Shown here one piece after another: positions 54,154 through 64,000 of a DNA stretch of 64,000 nucleotides (the first letter of the stretch is position 1; each line of letters opens with the position of its first letter). The notes under the pieces are model-generated. The model saw only the letters and a program-made list of their open reading frames with translations. It did no database searches and had not been told where the DNA came from. Source of the DNA: Bacillota bacterium. Its GTDB lineage: Bacteria > Bacillota_E > JAJZYS01 > JAJYTV01. The stretch covers positions 8,819 through 72,818 of the forward strand of contig JAJZVM010000019.1 in NCBI GenBank assembly GCA_021845645.1, written 5' to 3'. The position numbers were made by a program, and so were the translations under genes.

Positions 54154-55698
54154 TTGAACTGCGACTGGGCCTCGGCCCGCGCGCGCCTCAGTCCCGCCAG
54201 GACCGCCATCTACGACCTCGATCGCGATTGCGGCTACGACTACCTTGCGATGCTAAGACGCGTCGCGCACCTCTTCGGCCTGGTCCAGCATCTCGGCGCA
54301 AGGCGCGGCGAGCGCATCGCCATCTTGGCGAAGAACGGCATGGCGCACGTCGACCTGTTCCTCCTCGCCGGCTACGGCGGCGTGACGCTCGTGCCCCTCA
54401 ACTGGCGCCTGCCGCTGCAGGAGCTGCTGCCGCTCGTCGAGGCGGCCAGGGTGCAGCAGCTGTTCTATGGGCCGGAATTTGCACAGACCGCCGCGAGCCT
54501 CGCGGCCCGGAAGAACCTCAAGGCCGTCGCGCTGGGGCCGGCAGGCGAAGCCTACGAGCGCGCACTCGCCGAGGCCGTTCCCTCCCCGGCGCAGCCAGCC
54601 GAGGAAGGCGACGTCGCCATGCTGCTCTTCACCGGTGGCACCACCGGCATCGCCAAGGGCGTGCGCGTCACGCACCGGCAGATGTTCTGGAACGCGGTGA
54701 ACACGGTGACGAGCTGGGAGCTCTCCGCACAGGACTGCGCCCCCGTCTTCACGCCGTTCTATCACACGGGCGGCTACCATGTGCTGCTCTCGCCGCTCTA
54801 CCACGCGGGCGGCCAAAGCCTCGTCGCCGAGAGCTTCAGCCCCGCGCTCGCCCGCCGGGCGATCCGCGAACACGGCGTGAGCGTCCTCTTCCTCGTCCCG
54901 ACCATGTTCCAGAGCCTGATCGAGGAGGGGCTCGACCCTGGGGACATGGCGAGCGTGCGCTTCGCCATCTCCGGCGGGGCGGCCTGCCCGCCCTGGGTGG
55001 AGGATCGCTTCGGGGCCCTCGGCGTAGGCTTCAAGCAGGGCTACGGCCTGACGGAAGTGGGACCCAACTGCTTCTCCCTCGCCCTCGAGGAGGTGCAGGC
55101 CCATCCGGGTTCGGTAGGGGTACCCGTCTACCACCTCGAGGTCCGGATCGTCGGCGACCAGGGTGAAGAGATGCCGCCGGGCGAGCCCGGCGAGCTCTGG
55201 CTGCGCGGCCCTACGGTGGCCGACGGCTACGAGGGCCGGCCGGAGGAGACCGCGGCCGTCTTTGACGCCGACGGCTTCTGCCACACAGGCGACCTCGCCA
55301 CACAGGACGCGCAGGGCTTCGTGCGCATCGTCGGCCGCAAGAAGGAGATGTACATCTCGGGCGGCGAGAACGTCTACCCGATTGAGGTGGAGAACGCGCT
55401 GTACGCGCATCCCGCCGTGGCGCTCGCCGCCGTCGCCGGGGTGCCCCACCCGCACTGGGGAGAGGTCGGGGTGGCGTGGGTGCAGCTGCGCGAGGGCACA
55501 GGCACGTCGCAGGCTGACCTCATGGCCTTCCTCGGTGCGCGCCTCGCACGCTACAAGCTGCCGAAGCAGCTCATCGTCCTGCCGGCCCTTCCCTTGACGA
55601 CGGCGGGCAAGGTGGCCAAGGAGGAGCTACGGCGCGGATACCTCGCCGGGGCAGACGCTGAGGAAGGTGTGGGGATAAGGGATGAGCCAGGACGCTGA
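54154..55698 (+). CDS. AMP-dependent acyl-CoA synthetase/ligase
   Basis: The 514-residue ANL enzyme shows the P-loop FTGGTTGIAKGV, the A5-like GYGLTEVGPN, the GDLATQDAQGFVRIVGRKKEM hinge and the C-terminal catalytic Lys (TTAGKVAKEEL). It activates a carboxylic acid to its CoA thioester. TTG 54154 follows AAGGAGG. In this operon it should act on the acid imported by LivJGFHM. It overlaps the hydrolase gene by 17 nt. Confidence 0.92.
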   Translation: MNCDWASARARLSPARTAIYDLDRDCGYDYLAMLRRVAHLFGLVQHLGARRGERIAILAKNGMAHVDLFLLAGYGGVTLVPLNWRLPLQELLPLVEAARVQQLFYGPEFAQTAASLAARKNLKAVALGPAGEAYERALAEAVPSPAQPAEEGDVAMLLFTGGTTGIAKGVRVTHRQMFWNAVNTVTSWELSAQDCAPVFTPFYHTGGYHVLLSPLYHAGGQSLVAESFSPALARRAIREHGVSVLFLVPTMFQSLIEEGLDPGDMASVRFAISGGAACPPWVEDRFGALGVGFKQGYGLTEVGPNCFSLALEEVQAHPGSVGVPVYHLEVRIVGDQGEEMPPGEPGELWLRGPTVADGYEGRPEETAAVFDADGFCHTGDLATQDAQGFVRIVGRKKEMYISGGENVYPIEVENALYAHPAVALAAVAGVPHPHWGEVGVAWVQLREGTGTSQADLMAFLGARLARYKLPKQLIVLPALPLTTAGKVAKEELRRGYLAGADAEEGVGIRDEPGR

Positions 55699-56548
55699 CC
55701 GCGTGCGCATGTTCAAGGCTCCCGACGGCCTGCCGCTCGCTCTGCACGACCTCGGCGGCCAGGGCGAGCCGGCGCTGCTGCTGCACGGCATCACTGCGAA
55801 CGCGCGCGCGCTGGACGCGGTAGCCGACGACCTGCGCGATGGCCTGCACCTCTACGCCCTCGACTTTCGCGGTCGAGGGCTCAGCGGCTCACCAGCCCAT
55901 GGGGCGGCCATTCCGGAGCACGCCTGGGACGCAGTGGCGGCGATCGAGGCCCTGCGGGGTCCCGTGCACCTCATCGGGCACTCGCTCGGAGCGCTCGTCG
56001 CACTCTACCTGACGGCGGAGCGCCCGGACCTCGTCGCACGTCTCGTGCTCATCGACGGGGCAGGCGACGTGCCGCCGGCCAACCTGGAGGCGATCGGGCC
56101 GTCGCTGCGGCGCCTCGAGACGGAGTACGAGGACGTCGAGCGCTACGCCGAGGCCTTGCGCGCCGCGCCGCACCTGCAGCCCTGGAACGGCTACGTCGAG
56201 GCGTTCCTGCGCCTGGACCTGCAGACGCTGCCGAGCGGCCGGGTGCGCTCGCGCATCGATCCGAGGCACATTTCCGAGGAGCTCCTGGCCAACGCACAGC
56301 TGCCCACCTTGCGCCTGAGCCAGGAAAGGATCGCACGTCCTGCGCTCATTCTCAGGGCGGCTGCACCCGTCGCCAAGGGACTGCCCCCCGTCTTCGACAG
56401 GACGACCTGTCTCGAGGCGCACGCCACCATCCAGGGAAGCCTGCTCGTGGAACTGCAGAACCTGCACCACTACGCGATCGGCTTTCAGCCGAGCAGCCTG
56501 CGCCGCGCGGCGTTGCGGGACTTCCTGCTGCCGGCCAAGGACGCCTGA
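55682..56548 (+). CDS. alpha/beta-hydrolase
   Basis: The 288 residues show HGITANARAL (oxyanion), the nucleophile elbow GHSLGA (Ser near 101) and a C-terminal His (NLHHYAIGF). Like ring-opening or ester hydrolases of aromatic degradation (for example MhpC), but the substrate is unknown. Last of the coupled liv operon genes. Confidence 0.88.
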   Translation: MSQDADRVRMFKAPDGLPLALHDLGGQGEPALLLHGITANARALDAVADDLRDGLHLYALDFRGRGLSGSPAHGAAIPEHAWDAVAAIEALRGPVHLIGHSLGALVALYLTAERPDLVARLVLIDGAGDVPPANLEAIGPSLRRLETEYEDVERYAEALRAAPHLQPWNGYVEAFLRLDLQTLPSGRVRSRIDPRHISEELLANAQLPTLRLSQERIARPALILRAAAPVAKGLPPVFDRTTCLEAHATIQGSLLVELQNLHHYAIGFQPSSLRRAALRDFLLPAKDA

Positions 56549-56590
56549 CCCCGTAGGACGCCTGGCCGTCGAATTGCGTCCCTTTGCGCC

Positions 56591-58210
56591 TTGACTGCTA
56601 CGCTGCCGCGCAGTGAAGTGTACGCGTGGCCCGGCGCATGCAGCCTGTTGCCACAGGGGGGCAGCTCGCCATTGTCCTATCATGACCTCGCTCCACTGGA
56701 TCTCACCCTGCCCGATGCCACATCCGAACTGCAGGTGGCCGTCGAACTCGTCCGCGGCCGACTCGGTCGGCGCTATCCGCTGATCATCGGTGAGCGCGAG
56801 GATGTGGGCCGCGACATTCTCGTCTCGCATGACCCTGCGCATCCGGACTCCGTCGTCGGGGAAGTGTCGCTGGGAGACGCCGCCCACGCGGATCAGGCCG
56901 TCCGCGCCGCCGCGGCCATGGCCCCCGCCTGGGCGCGGGTGCCGCCGGAGGAGCGCGCCACGCTGCTGCTGCGCGTCGCGGACGAGCTCCGCCGCCGTCG
57001 CGCGGAACTCGTAGCCTGGATGGCCTTCGAGACCGGCAAGAGCTTCACCGAGGCGGACGGCGAGATGGTCGAGACGATCCGGCACCTCGGCTGGGTCGCA
57101 GAACAGCTCACGGGCGTCAAGCCCGTGCGCTGGGCTTCGCTCCAGGCCGACTTCGTCGTCGAGGAAAACGACCGGCCGCTCGGTGTCGGCGTCGCCTTGA
57201 CGCCGTTCAGCTTTCCCGTCGCCCTTCCGGTCGGCATCGCGGCAGCCGCAATCGGTGCGGGCAACACGCTCGTGCTGAAGCCGAGCCGCGTCGCGCCGAT
57301 CACCGCGATCGAAGCCTTGCGGGCCTTCCGCGCCGCCGGCCTGCCGCCCGGTGTTCTCAACATCGTCGTGGGTCATGGCGACGCGTTGCGCGAAGCACTC
57401 GTGAGCCATACCCTGACCCGCTTCGTGGCGTTCGTCGGCTCGCGCCGCGGCGGAGCGACCGTGCAGGCGCAGGCCGCTCTCTGGCAGCCAGATCAGGAAC
57501 AGGCACGCCACGTGGTCGCACGCACAGACGGCAAGGCGGCCACGCTCGTCACAGCCAGCGCCGATCTCGACTGGGCGGCGCAGGAGGTCGTGCGCTCGGC
57601 GTTCGCCTTCCAGGGGCAGAAGTGCACCTCGACCGCTCATCTCGTGCTCGTGGACGAGATCCACGACGAGTTCGTCGACCGCCTGCTCGCCGAAGTGGAC
57701 CAATTCTGCGAGGACCGCGGTGACGCGGCCTCTGGCCACCGCTACGGTCCCATGATCAGCGCCACGGCGCTGCAGAAGGTGCGCACGTTCGCCCACGAGG
57801 CGGCGAGCTACGGCATGGTGCTGCGCCACGGGGACGGCAATGGGCCCGGTCACTTCACCGGCCCCGTCGTCGTCGACGACGTGTACAGCGATACGCCCCT
57901 CGCCCGCGAGGAGATCTTCGGACCGTTCCTCTCGATCGTACGTGCGGGCACTCTCGAGCACGCCATCGACGTCACGAGCGGTGCCGGCACGGCACCGGCG
58001 GCCGCCGCGTTCACGCGCGACTTGCAGGAGGTGGCACGCATCCGCGAGCGCCTCAAGGCGCGCACGCTGTACCTCAACGCCGCCTCCACGGGCTCCCTCG
58101 CAGGCGTCCGCCCTCCTGCCGCCGACGGCCAGAACCACCACGAGCCCGACGACCCGGCGGCGTTCCGCGAGATCCGCACGATCATGGAGAGGTACGCGTT
58201 CGCGCACTGA
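56591..58210 (+). CDS. aldehyde dehydrogenase-like protein (RocA/PruA group) with altered active site
   Basis: The 539-residue protein follows the P5C dehydrogenase pattern (AWARVPPEERATLLLRVADEL, TPFSFPVALPVG, EEIFGPFLSIVR) and keeps the nucleophile Cys345 (FQGQKCTST). The conserved Asn of the FNFP motif is Ser (about 207), and the Glu of the EMGGK motif is replaced (ARTDGK, Arg about 311). Both residues are important in classical ALDHs, so activity may be altered or acyl-transfer-like. The start is uncertain: TTG 56591 has no SD, while a TTG near 56674 follows GGGGGG. It may share the liv transcript. Confidence 0.8.
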   Translation: MTATLPRSEVYAWPGACSLLPQGGSSPLSYHDLAPLDLTLPDATSELQVAVELVRGRLGRRYPLIIGEREDVGRDILVSHDPAHPDSVVGEVSLGDAAHADQAVRAAAAMAPAWARVPPEERATLLLRVADELRRRRAELVAWMAFETGKSFTEADGEMVETIRHLGWVAEQLTGVKPVRWASLQADFVVEENDRPLGVGVALTPFSFPVALPVGIAAAAIGAGNTLVLKPSRVAPITAIEALRAFRAAGLPPGVLNIVVGHGDALREALVSHTLTRFVAFVGSRRGGATVQAQAALWQPDQEQARHVVARTDGKAATLVTASADLDWAAQEVVRSAFAFQGQKCTSTAHLVLVDEIHDEFVDRLLAEVDQFCEDRGDAASGHRYGPMISATALQKVRTFAHEAASYGMVLRHGDGNGPGHFTGPVVVDDVYSDTPLAREEIFGPFLSIVRAGTLEHAIDVTSGAGTAPAAAAFTRDLQEVARIRERLKARTLYLNAASTGSLAGVRPPAADGQNHHEPDDPAAFREIRTIMERYAFAH

Positions 58211-58395
58211 CTTGGCACTTGGCTGCCCGCCCCGGCGGCGGCGACCGGTCACGGACCGGCGTCAGCCGCCGTTTCCCTGCGCTCCCCGCGGTACGGCCCC
58301 GCCTTCGCCGGGGACGCCAGCACCGGCCGGCATGCCGTGGGCCGCAGAGTCCCTGACGGCGGACCGCATGGCGCCGCCTGTCTCGCGATGATGGT
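58211..58395. other. convergent gap with several GC-rich stem-loops
   Basis: Between the ALDH-like gene (+) and murA (-). Short imperfect stem-loops occur around 58236-58276 and 58295-58315. They may act as terminators. No gene. Confidence 0.4.
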
Positions 58396-59700
58396 CTACG
58401 GCTCCTCCGAACAGCGGCAGCGCTCGATGTCCGCGCCGAGGGAACCGAGCTTCTCCTCGAGCTGGTAGTAGCCGCGGTCCAGGTGGTAGGCTTCGCTGAG
58501 CTCCGACGTGCCGTCCGCGCCGAGAGCGGCGATCACGAGCGCTGCGGCCGCGCGCAGGTCGGACGCGCGGAGGCTGGCACCGGTGATGCGCGGCGTGCCG
58601 GTGACAAGGGCCGTGCGCCCCTCGATCTTGATGTCCGCACCCATGCGGCGCAGCTCCGGCACATGCATGTAGCGGTTCTCAAAGACGGTCTCGGTGATCA
58701 CCGACGTGCCGCGGGCGCACACCAGGGCGGCCATCAGCGGCGCCTGGAGGTCGGTGGGGAAGCCCGGGTGCGGCATCGTCTTCACGTCGATCGCCTGCAG
58801 CGGCTCCGACGCGGTGATGCGCACGTAGTCCTTCGTGTCCTCAATGATGGCGCCGGCCTCCCGCAGCTTCGCGAGCAAGGGCCGCAGGTGCTCCGAGACG
58901 ATGGGCCCTACCGTCACGTCGCCGCCGCTCGCGGCACCGGCGATGAGGTAGGTTCCCGCCTCGATGCGGTCCGGGATCACCTGGTAGCTTGCGCCATGCA
59001 TGCGCTGGCGCCCGTGGATGCGCAGCTCCGGGGTGCCGGCGCCGCGCACCTCGCCGCCGATGGCATTGAGGAAGTTCGCGAGGTCCACCACCTCGGGCTC
59101 CTGCGCCGCGTTCTCGATCACCGTCCAGCCGTCGGCGAGCGATGCCGCCATCAGGAGGTTCTCCGTGGCCCCGACGCTGGGGAAGTCAAGGTAGATGGTC
59201 GCGCCGTGAAGACGCGGCGCGCGAAATTCTATGTAGCCGCTGCCGGACTCGACGTCCGCACCCAGTGCCTGCAGGCCCTTGAGGTGCAGGTCGATCGGGC
59301 GGGAACCGATGGCGCAGCCCCCCGGCAGCGGCACGCGCGCGACGCCGAAGCGCGCGAGAAGGGGGCCCGCGATCAGGAACGAGGCCCGCATGCGCCGTAC
59401 CAGGTGCTCAGGCGCCCCGAACGGATCGATGTCCCGCGCTTCGATCGTCAGGCTGCGTCCGTCCCGCTCGGCCGAGACGCCAAGCGACACCAGGACGCGG
59501 CGAAGGGTATCGACGTCGTGCAGCCAGGGGATGTCCGGCAACGTGACCGATTCTTCCGTCAGGAGGGCGGCTGCCATCACGGGCAAGGTGGCGTTCTTCG
59601 ACGCCTCGATCTCGACGTCGCCCCGCAGCGGGTGCCCGCCACGCACGACGATCTCCGGCAATTGCCCGATCTGGCGGACTTCCATGTCACGATCGCTCAT
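58396..59700 (-). CDS. murA: UDP-N-acetylglucosamine 1-carboxyvinyltransferase MurA
   Basis: MurA starts peptidoglycan precursor synthesis by adding enolpyruvate to UDP-GlcNAc. The 434 residues contain SKNATLPVMAAALLTEE, the fosfomycin-sensitive Cys129 (LPGGCAIGSRP), and AHPGFPTDLQ-like TMPHPGFPTDLQAPLMAALV. ATG 59700 has a weak SD. It follows ywmB as in Bacillus, but spoIID, its usual downstream neighbour, is not here. Confidence 0.96.
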   Translation of the reverse strand: MSDRDMEVRQIGQLPEIVVRGGHPLRGDVEIEASKNATLPVMAAALLTEESVTLPDIPWLHDVDTLRRVLVSLGVSAERDGRSLTIEARDIDPFGAPEHLVRRMRASFLIAGPLLARFGVARVPLPGGCAIGSRPIDLHLKGLQALGADVESGSGYIEFRAPRLHGATIYLDFPSVGATENLLMAASLADGWTVIENAAQEPEVVDLANFLNAIGGEVRGAGTPELRIHGRQRMHGASYQVIPDRIEAGTYLIAGAASGGDVTVGPIVSEHLRPLLAKLREAGAIIEDTKDYVRITASEPLQAIDVKTMPHPGFPTDLQAPLMAALVCARGTSVITETVFENRYMHVPELRRMGADIKIEGRTALVTGTPRITGASLRASDLRAAAALVIAALGADGTSELSEAYHLDRGYYQLEEKLGSLGADIERCRCSEEP

Positions 59701-59734
59701 GCCTCTTGGCTCCTTCTGGCGCGACGGCAGCCAT

Positions 59735-60406
59735 TCATGGTTCCGATCCCGGGATCGTCGGCGTCGCAAGGACGGCCTGTGCACCGTGCGCACTATCGTA
59801 CGTGATCTGCACCGCAAGGTTCATGGCAACGCCCCCGATCGCCACGCTGGGATCTCGGCCGGGCACCTCCGCCAGCGCGAGCAGGCCCTGCGGCCCGTGG
59901 ACAAGCCCACGCTGCACGGCACCGACCCGCCCCAGGGCCCGCCGCACTGCCGCGGCGGAGGGCCGTCTCTCGAGCGTCGCGAATACCGTCACCTGTTCCT
60001 GGCGCGGGCCGCACGGCGGTGTCGCGCTCGCCCTGAGCGCGTCGCCGATGGCCTCTGCCGATACCCTGCGGCCCGTGGCGCACACGAGGGTCGCAGTGGC
60101 GCCGGCGGGCACGTACGCGATGCGGGCGAACCGCGAGCCCTGGACGGCGCTGAACACCTCGCCGCTGCCCAGTTGGGAGCTGTGCCAGGTCGCCCCAGGC
60201 AAGATCTCCTGTTCAAGAATTCGCACGGGCGGGCGCCTTTTGACGGTGGATGACGAAAAGACCTCGACCTGCGCGGTACCGGAATGCGCGCCTAGGGTCG
60301 TCGCAAGCGGCCAGAGGGCGCTGGCGCTGGACCCTCGATTGGTGGGCGCCACATTCGACACCAAGATGACGCCAACCAGCGACATAAGCAATGGCAAGGC
60401 GCGCAT
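59735..60406 (-). CDS. ywmB: YwmB family (TATA-box-binding-like fold) protein
   Basis: The 223 residues begin with a signal peptide (ALPLLMSLVGVILVSNVA) followed by a mixed alpha/beta domain typical of YwmB. Function unknown; the gene is conserved between the atp operon and murA in spore-formers. ATG 60406 follows GGGAGGG. Located 43 nt after atpC, so it may be read through from the ATP synthase operon. Confidence 0.78.
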   Translation of the reverse strand: MRALPLLMSLVGVILVSNVAPTNRGSSASALWPLATTLGAHSGTAQVEVFSSSTVKRRPPVRILEQEILPGATWHSSQLGSGEVFSAVQGSRFARIAYVPAGATATLVCATGRRVSAEAIGDALRASATPPCGPRQEQVTVFATLERRPSAAAVRRALGRVGAVQRGLVHGPQGLLALAEVPGRDPSVAIGGVAMNLAVQITYDSAHGAQAVLATPTIPGSEP

Positions 60407-60449
60407 TCCGGACCCTCCCGGAAACGAGCCTTGCCATCATCAGCCAGTG

Positions 60450-60869
60450 CTATACGGCGGTCTTCTTGGCCTCCTCGGCGACCTGCAGGCGCACGAGCGC
60501 ACGCTGCAGCGAGAGCTCGGCGCGCACGATATCGAGGTCTGCGGCGCGGTCCCGGAGGCGCTCCTCCGCACGCTGCTTCGCGGCCTCGGCACGGGCGAGG
60601 TCGATCTCCTCGGGACGTTCCGCGGTGCGCGCGAGAATGGTCACCTGATCGCCGCGCACCTCGAGGAAGCCCCCCGTCACCGCGTACCGCTCACGCCCTG
60701 CCGGTGTGCGGATCTCGAGCACCGACGGCCTGATCGGCGTGACGAGCGGGATGTGGTGCGGCAGGATGCCGAGGTCGCCATCCGCGCCGCGCACGATGAC
60801 CATCTCGGCGTCGGTGCGCGCGAGCTCCCGCTCCGGCGTCACGACCGAGACGGGGACGGTGCTGGCCAT
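60450..60869 (-). CDS. atpC: ATP synthase F1 epsilon subunit
   Basis: The 139 residues have an N-terminal beta sandwich (VSVVTPERELARTDAEMV, GDLGILPHHIPLVT) and a C-terminal helical hairpin (EEIDLARAEAAKQRAEERL), which regulates F1. ATG 60869 follows AAGGAG. It is 1 nt from atpD. Confidence 0.96.
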   Translation of the reverse strand: MASTVPVSVVTPERELARTDAEMVIVRGADGDLGILPHHIPLVTPIRPSVLEIRTPAGRERYAVTGGFLEVRGDQVTILARTAERPEEIDLARAEAAKQRAEERLRDRAADLDIVRAELSLQRALVRLQVAEEAKKTAV

Positions 60870-60870
60870 A

Positions 60871-62295
<1,425 letters not shown>

Positions 62296-63141
62296 TTACT
62301 GGAGCGCGCTCGCGCCGCCGACGATCTCGGCGATCTCGTTGGTGATCGCGGCCTGGCGGAGACGGTTGAGAAGCAGCACCAGGTTGCGGATGAGCTCCTC
62401 GCTGTTGCGTGTGGCGGAATCCATCGCCGTCATGCGCGCACCCCACTCGGAGGCCTTGGATTCCAAGAGCGCCCTGTAGAGCTGCGCATAGAGGTAGTGC
62501 GGCACGAGCTCCTCGAGAACGGCCTGTGCGTCCGGCTCGTAGATGTACTGCCTGCTGCCGCCGCCCTGGGGCCGCTCCACCGGCAGCAGCTGCTGCACGA
62601 TGGGGCGCTGCGTCATGACGCTGACGAACTGGCCGTACACGAGACGAACCTCGTCCACCTCGCCGGAAAGGAACGCCTGCACGATGTCCTCGCCCAGGGC
62701 CTGCGCCTGGTAGTAGCGCGGGTAGTCGCCGATGCCGATGTACTCCTTCGCGATGCTGTGCCCGCGATGGCGCAGGTAGTCCCGGCCCTTGCGGCCCACG
62801 GCAAAGAAGACCATGTCGCCGCCCCGGCCGATCTCCTGCTGCAGCCGCCGCAGGATGTTCGCGTTGAATGGCCCCGAGAGGCCCCGGTCGCCCGTGAGGA
62901 CGACATAGCCCACCTTCTGCACGGAGCGCGGCCTGAGAAGCGGCATGCGCGAGGCGCTGGCGTCCTGCGACACCGAACGCAGGGCGTCCTCGATCCGCTC
63001 GGCGTAAGGCCTCGCAGCCTGGGCGCTCTCCTGCGCGCGGCGCAGCTTCGCCGCCGCGACCATCTTCATCGCCTGGGTGATCTTGCGCGTGTTCTCGACG
63101 CTGCGGATGCGGCGCCGGATGTCGCGCAGGCCCTGCGGCAT
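62296..63141 (-). CDS. atpG: ATP synthase F1 gamma subunit
   Basis: The 281 residues have the coiled-coil termini (LRDIRRRIRSVENTRKITQA, and RMTAMDSATRNSEELI near the C-terminus) that form the rotor shaft. Standard length and place in the operon. Confidence 0.97.
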   Translation of the reverse strand: MPQGLRDIRRRIRSVENTRKITQAMKMVAAAKLRRAQESAQAARPYAERIEDALRSVSQDASASRMPLLRPRSVQKVGYVVLTGDRGLSGPFNANILRRLQQEIGRGGDMVFFAVGRKGRDYLRHRGHSIAKEYIGIGDYPRYYQAQALGEDIVQAFLSGEVDEVRLVYGQFVSVMTQRPIVQQLLPVERPQGGGSRQYIYEPDAQAVLEELVPHYLYAQLYRALLESKASEWGARMTAMDSATRNSEELIRNLVLLLNRLRQAAITNEIAEIVGGASALQ

Positions 63142-63152
63142 GTCTGCCCCTC

Positions 63153-64000
63153 CTAGCCCTGGAAGACCTTGCGGAAGTCCTCGACGGCCGCCTTGAGCGC
63201 GGCCTCGGTCTCATCCGTGAGGCGCTTCGCGTCGCGGATCGTCTTGAAAAGTCCGCCTTCGGCGCGCAGGTGGCTGAGAAGGCCCTGCGCGAAGGCCGAC
63301 ACCTTGTCGAGCGCGACGTCGTCGATGTAGCCGTGCGTGCCGGCGTAGAGCAGGGCAACCTGCTCCTCGACGGGGTACGGCTTGTACTGCGGCTGCTTGA
63401 GAAGCTCCGTCATGTGCTGGCCACGCGAGATCGCCTGCTGCGTCGACTTGTCGAGGTCCGATCCGAACTGGGCGAACGCCTGCAGCTCGCGGAAGCTCGC
63501 AAGGTCGAGGCGCAGCTGGCCCGTGACCTGCTTCATGGCCTTGATCTGCGCGTCGCCGCCGACGCGCGAGACCGAGATGCCGGCGTTCACCGCCGGCCGG
63601 ACGCCGGCGAAGAAGAGATCGCTTTCGAGGTAGATCTGGCCGTCGGTGATCGAGATGACGTTCGTCGGAATGTAGGCGGAGACGTCTCCGGCCTGCGTCT
63701 CGATGATCGGCAGCGCTGTGAGGCTGCCGCCGCCGAGCTCCTTGTTGAGCTTCGCGGCGCGCTCGAGAAGGCGCGAGTGGAGGTAGAACACGTCGCCAGG
63801 GTACGCCTCGCGGCCCGGCGGCCGGCGCAGGAGCAGCGACATCGCGCGGTACGCGACGGCGTGCTTCGAGAGGTCGTCATAGATGATGAGGGAGTGCTTG
63901 CCGCGGTACATGAAGTCCTCGCCCATGGCACAGCCGGCGTAGGGGGCGAGGTACTGCAGCGGCGCCGGCTCGGCCGCCGTCGCGGAGACGACGATCGTGT
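63153..64000 (-). CDS. atpA: ATP synthase F1 alpha subunit (5'-truncated by window end)
   Basis: The C-terminal 282 or so residues are in the window, with no start codon: the frame is open through base 64000 (…[14 protein letters not shown]). [21 protein letters not shown] and SISRVGG-like [19 protein letters not shown] are diagnostic. Non-catalytic nucleotide-binding subunit. The start and the upstream atpH/atpF lie beyond the window. Confidence 0.97.
   Translation of the reverse strand, partial: TIVVSATAAEPAPLQYLAPYAGCAMGEDFMYRGKHSLIIYDDLSKHAVAYRAMSLLLRRPPGREAYPGDVFYLHSRLLERAAKLNKELGGGSLTALPIIETQAGDVSAYIPTNVISITDGQIYLESDLFFAGVRPAVNAGISVSRVGGDAQIKAMKQVTGQLRLDLASFRELQAFAQFGSDLDKSTQQAISRGQHMTELLKQPQYKPYPVEEQVALLYAGTHGYIDDVALDKVSAFAQGLLSHLRAEGGLFKTIRDAKRLTDETEAALKAAVEDFRKVFQG

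Overview
The window is a compact, high-GC (about two-thirds G+C by eye) chromosomal segment of an endospore-forming member of the Bacillota. The evidence is a cdaA-cdaR-glmM cluster, rapZ-yvcK-whiA, a ftsEX/PcsB-type operon, ywmB-murA next to the ATP synthase operon, and a spoIIQ/spoIIID/mbl/fabZ neighbourhood. TTG and GTG starts are common, Shine-Dalgarno sites are strong (GGAGG type), and genes are often translationally coupled through ATGA/GTGA/TTGA overlaps. This fits deep-branching high-GC lineages (Symbiobacterium, Thermaerobacter or Sulfobacillus-like), but I cannot name a genus from sequence alone.

Layout. 1-1 kb: 3' part of rpoD (sigA). 1-6 kb (-): prenyl synthase, rex, a GNAT protein, cdaA, cdaR, glmM. 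6-13 kb (-): one long coupled operon (YvlD-like membrane protein, HAD, serine hydrolase, rapZ, yvcK, whiA, peptide-type solute-binding lipoprotein). 13-20.5 kb: GH18 glycosidase (+), uvrA-uvrC (-), aminotransferase (+). 20.5-27 kb (-): heterodimeric ABC exporter, GNAT protein, uvrB. 27-31.3 kb (-): ftsE-ftsX-PcsB-like-M23-bactofilin, an envelope and shape operon. 31.4-38.2 kb (-): yitT, an exported protein, prfB with its +1 frameshift site, secA, long-form hpf, a zinc-ribbon protein. 38.4-44 kb (-): diguanylate cyclase, a small anchored protein, metK behind a SAM-I riboswitch, fabZ, mbl, spoIIID. 46.1-46.9 kb (-): a spoIIQ-like gene. 47-58.2 kb (+): a catabolic island (crotonase, LivJGFHM transporter, TetR regulator, KAS III-like enzyme, acyl-CoA ligase, alpha/beta hydrolase, ALDH-like protein). 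58.4-64 kb (-): murA, ywmB, atpC, atpD, atpG and the 3' part of atpA.

The main discovery candidate is in spoIIID. The gene is split. Its first nine codons with their ribosome-binding site lie at 46081-46055. The remaining 74 codons lie at 43986-43762, in frame but without a proper start. Between them sit 2,065 bp carrying a large serine recombinase, a coupled 30-codon ORF and little else. Both junctions carry a GA dinucleotide. Joining them there restores an 84-residue SpoIIID with exactly the family's N-terminal length and pattern (IWKRALEVADYI). The deduced circular junction is a long dyad centred on the same GA. This looks like a minimal skin-type intervening element, a developmental DNA rearrangement in spoIIID rather than in the classical sigK target.

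A second structural point: the usual murA-spoIID-spoIIQ order is broken. spoIID is absent and an oppositely oriented catabolic island of about 11 kb occupies its place.
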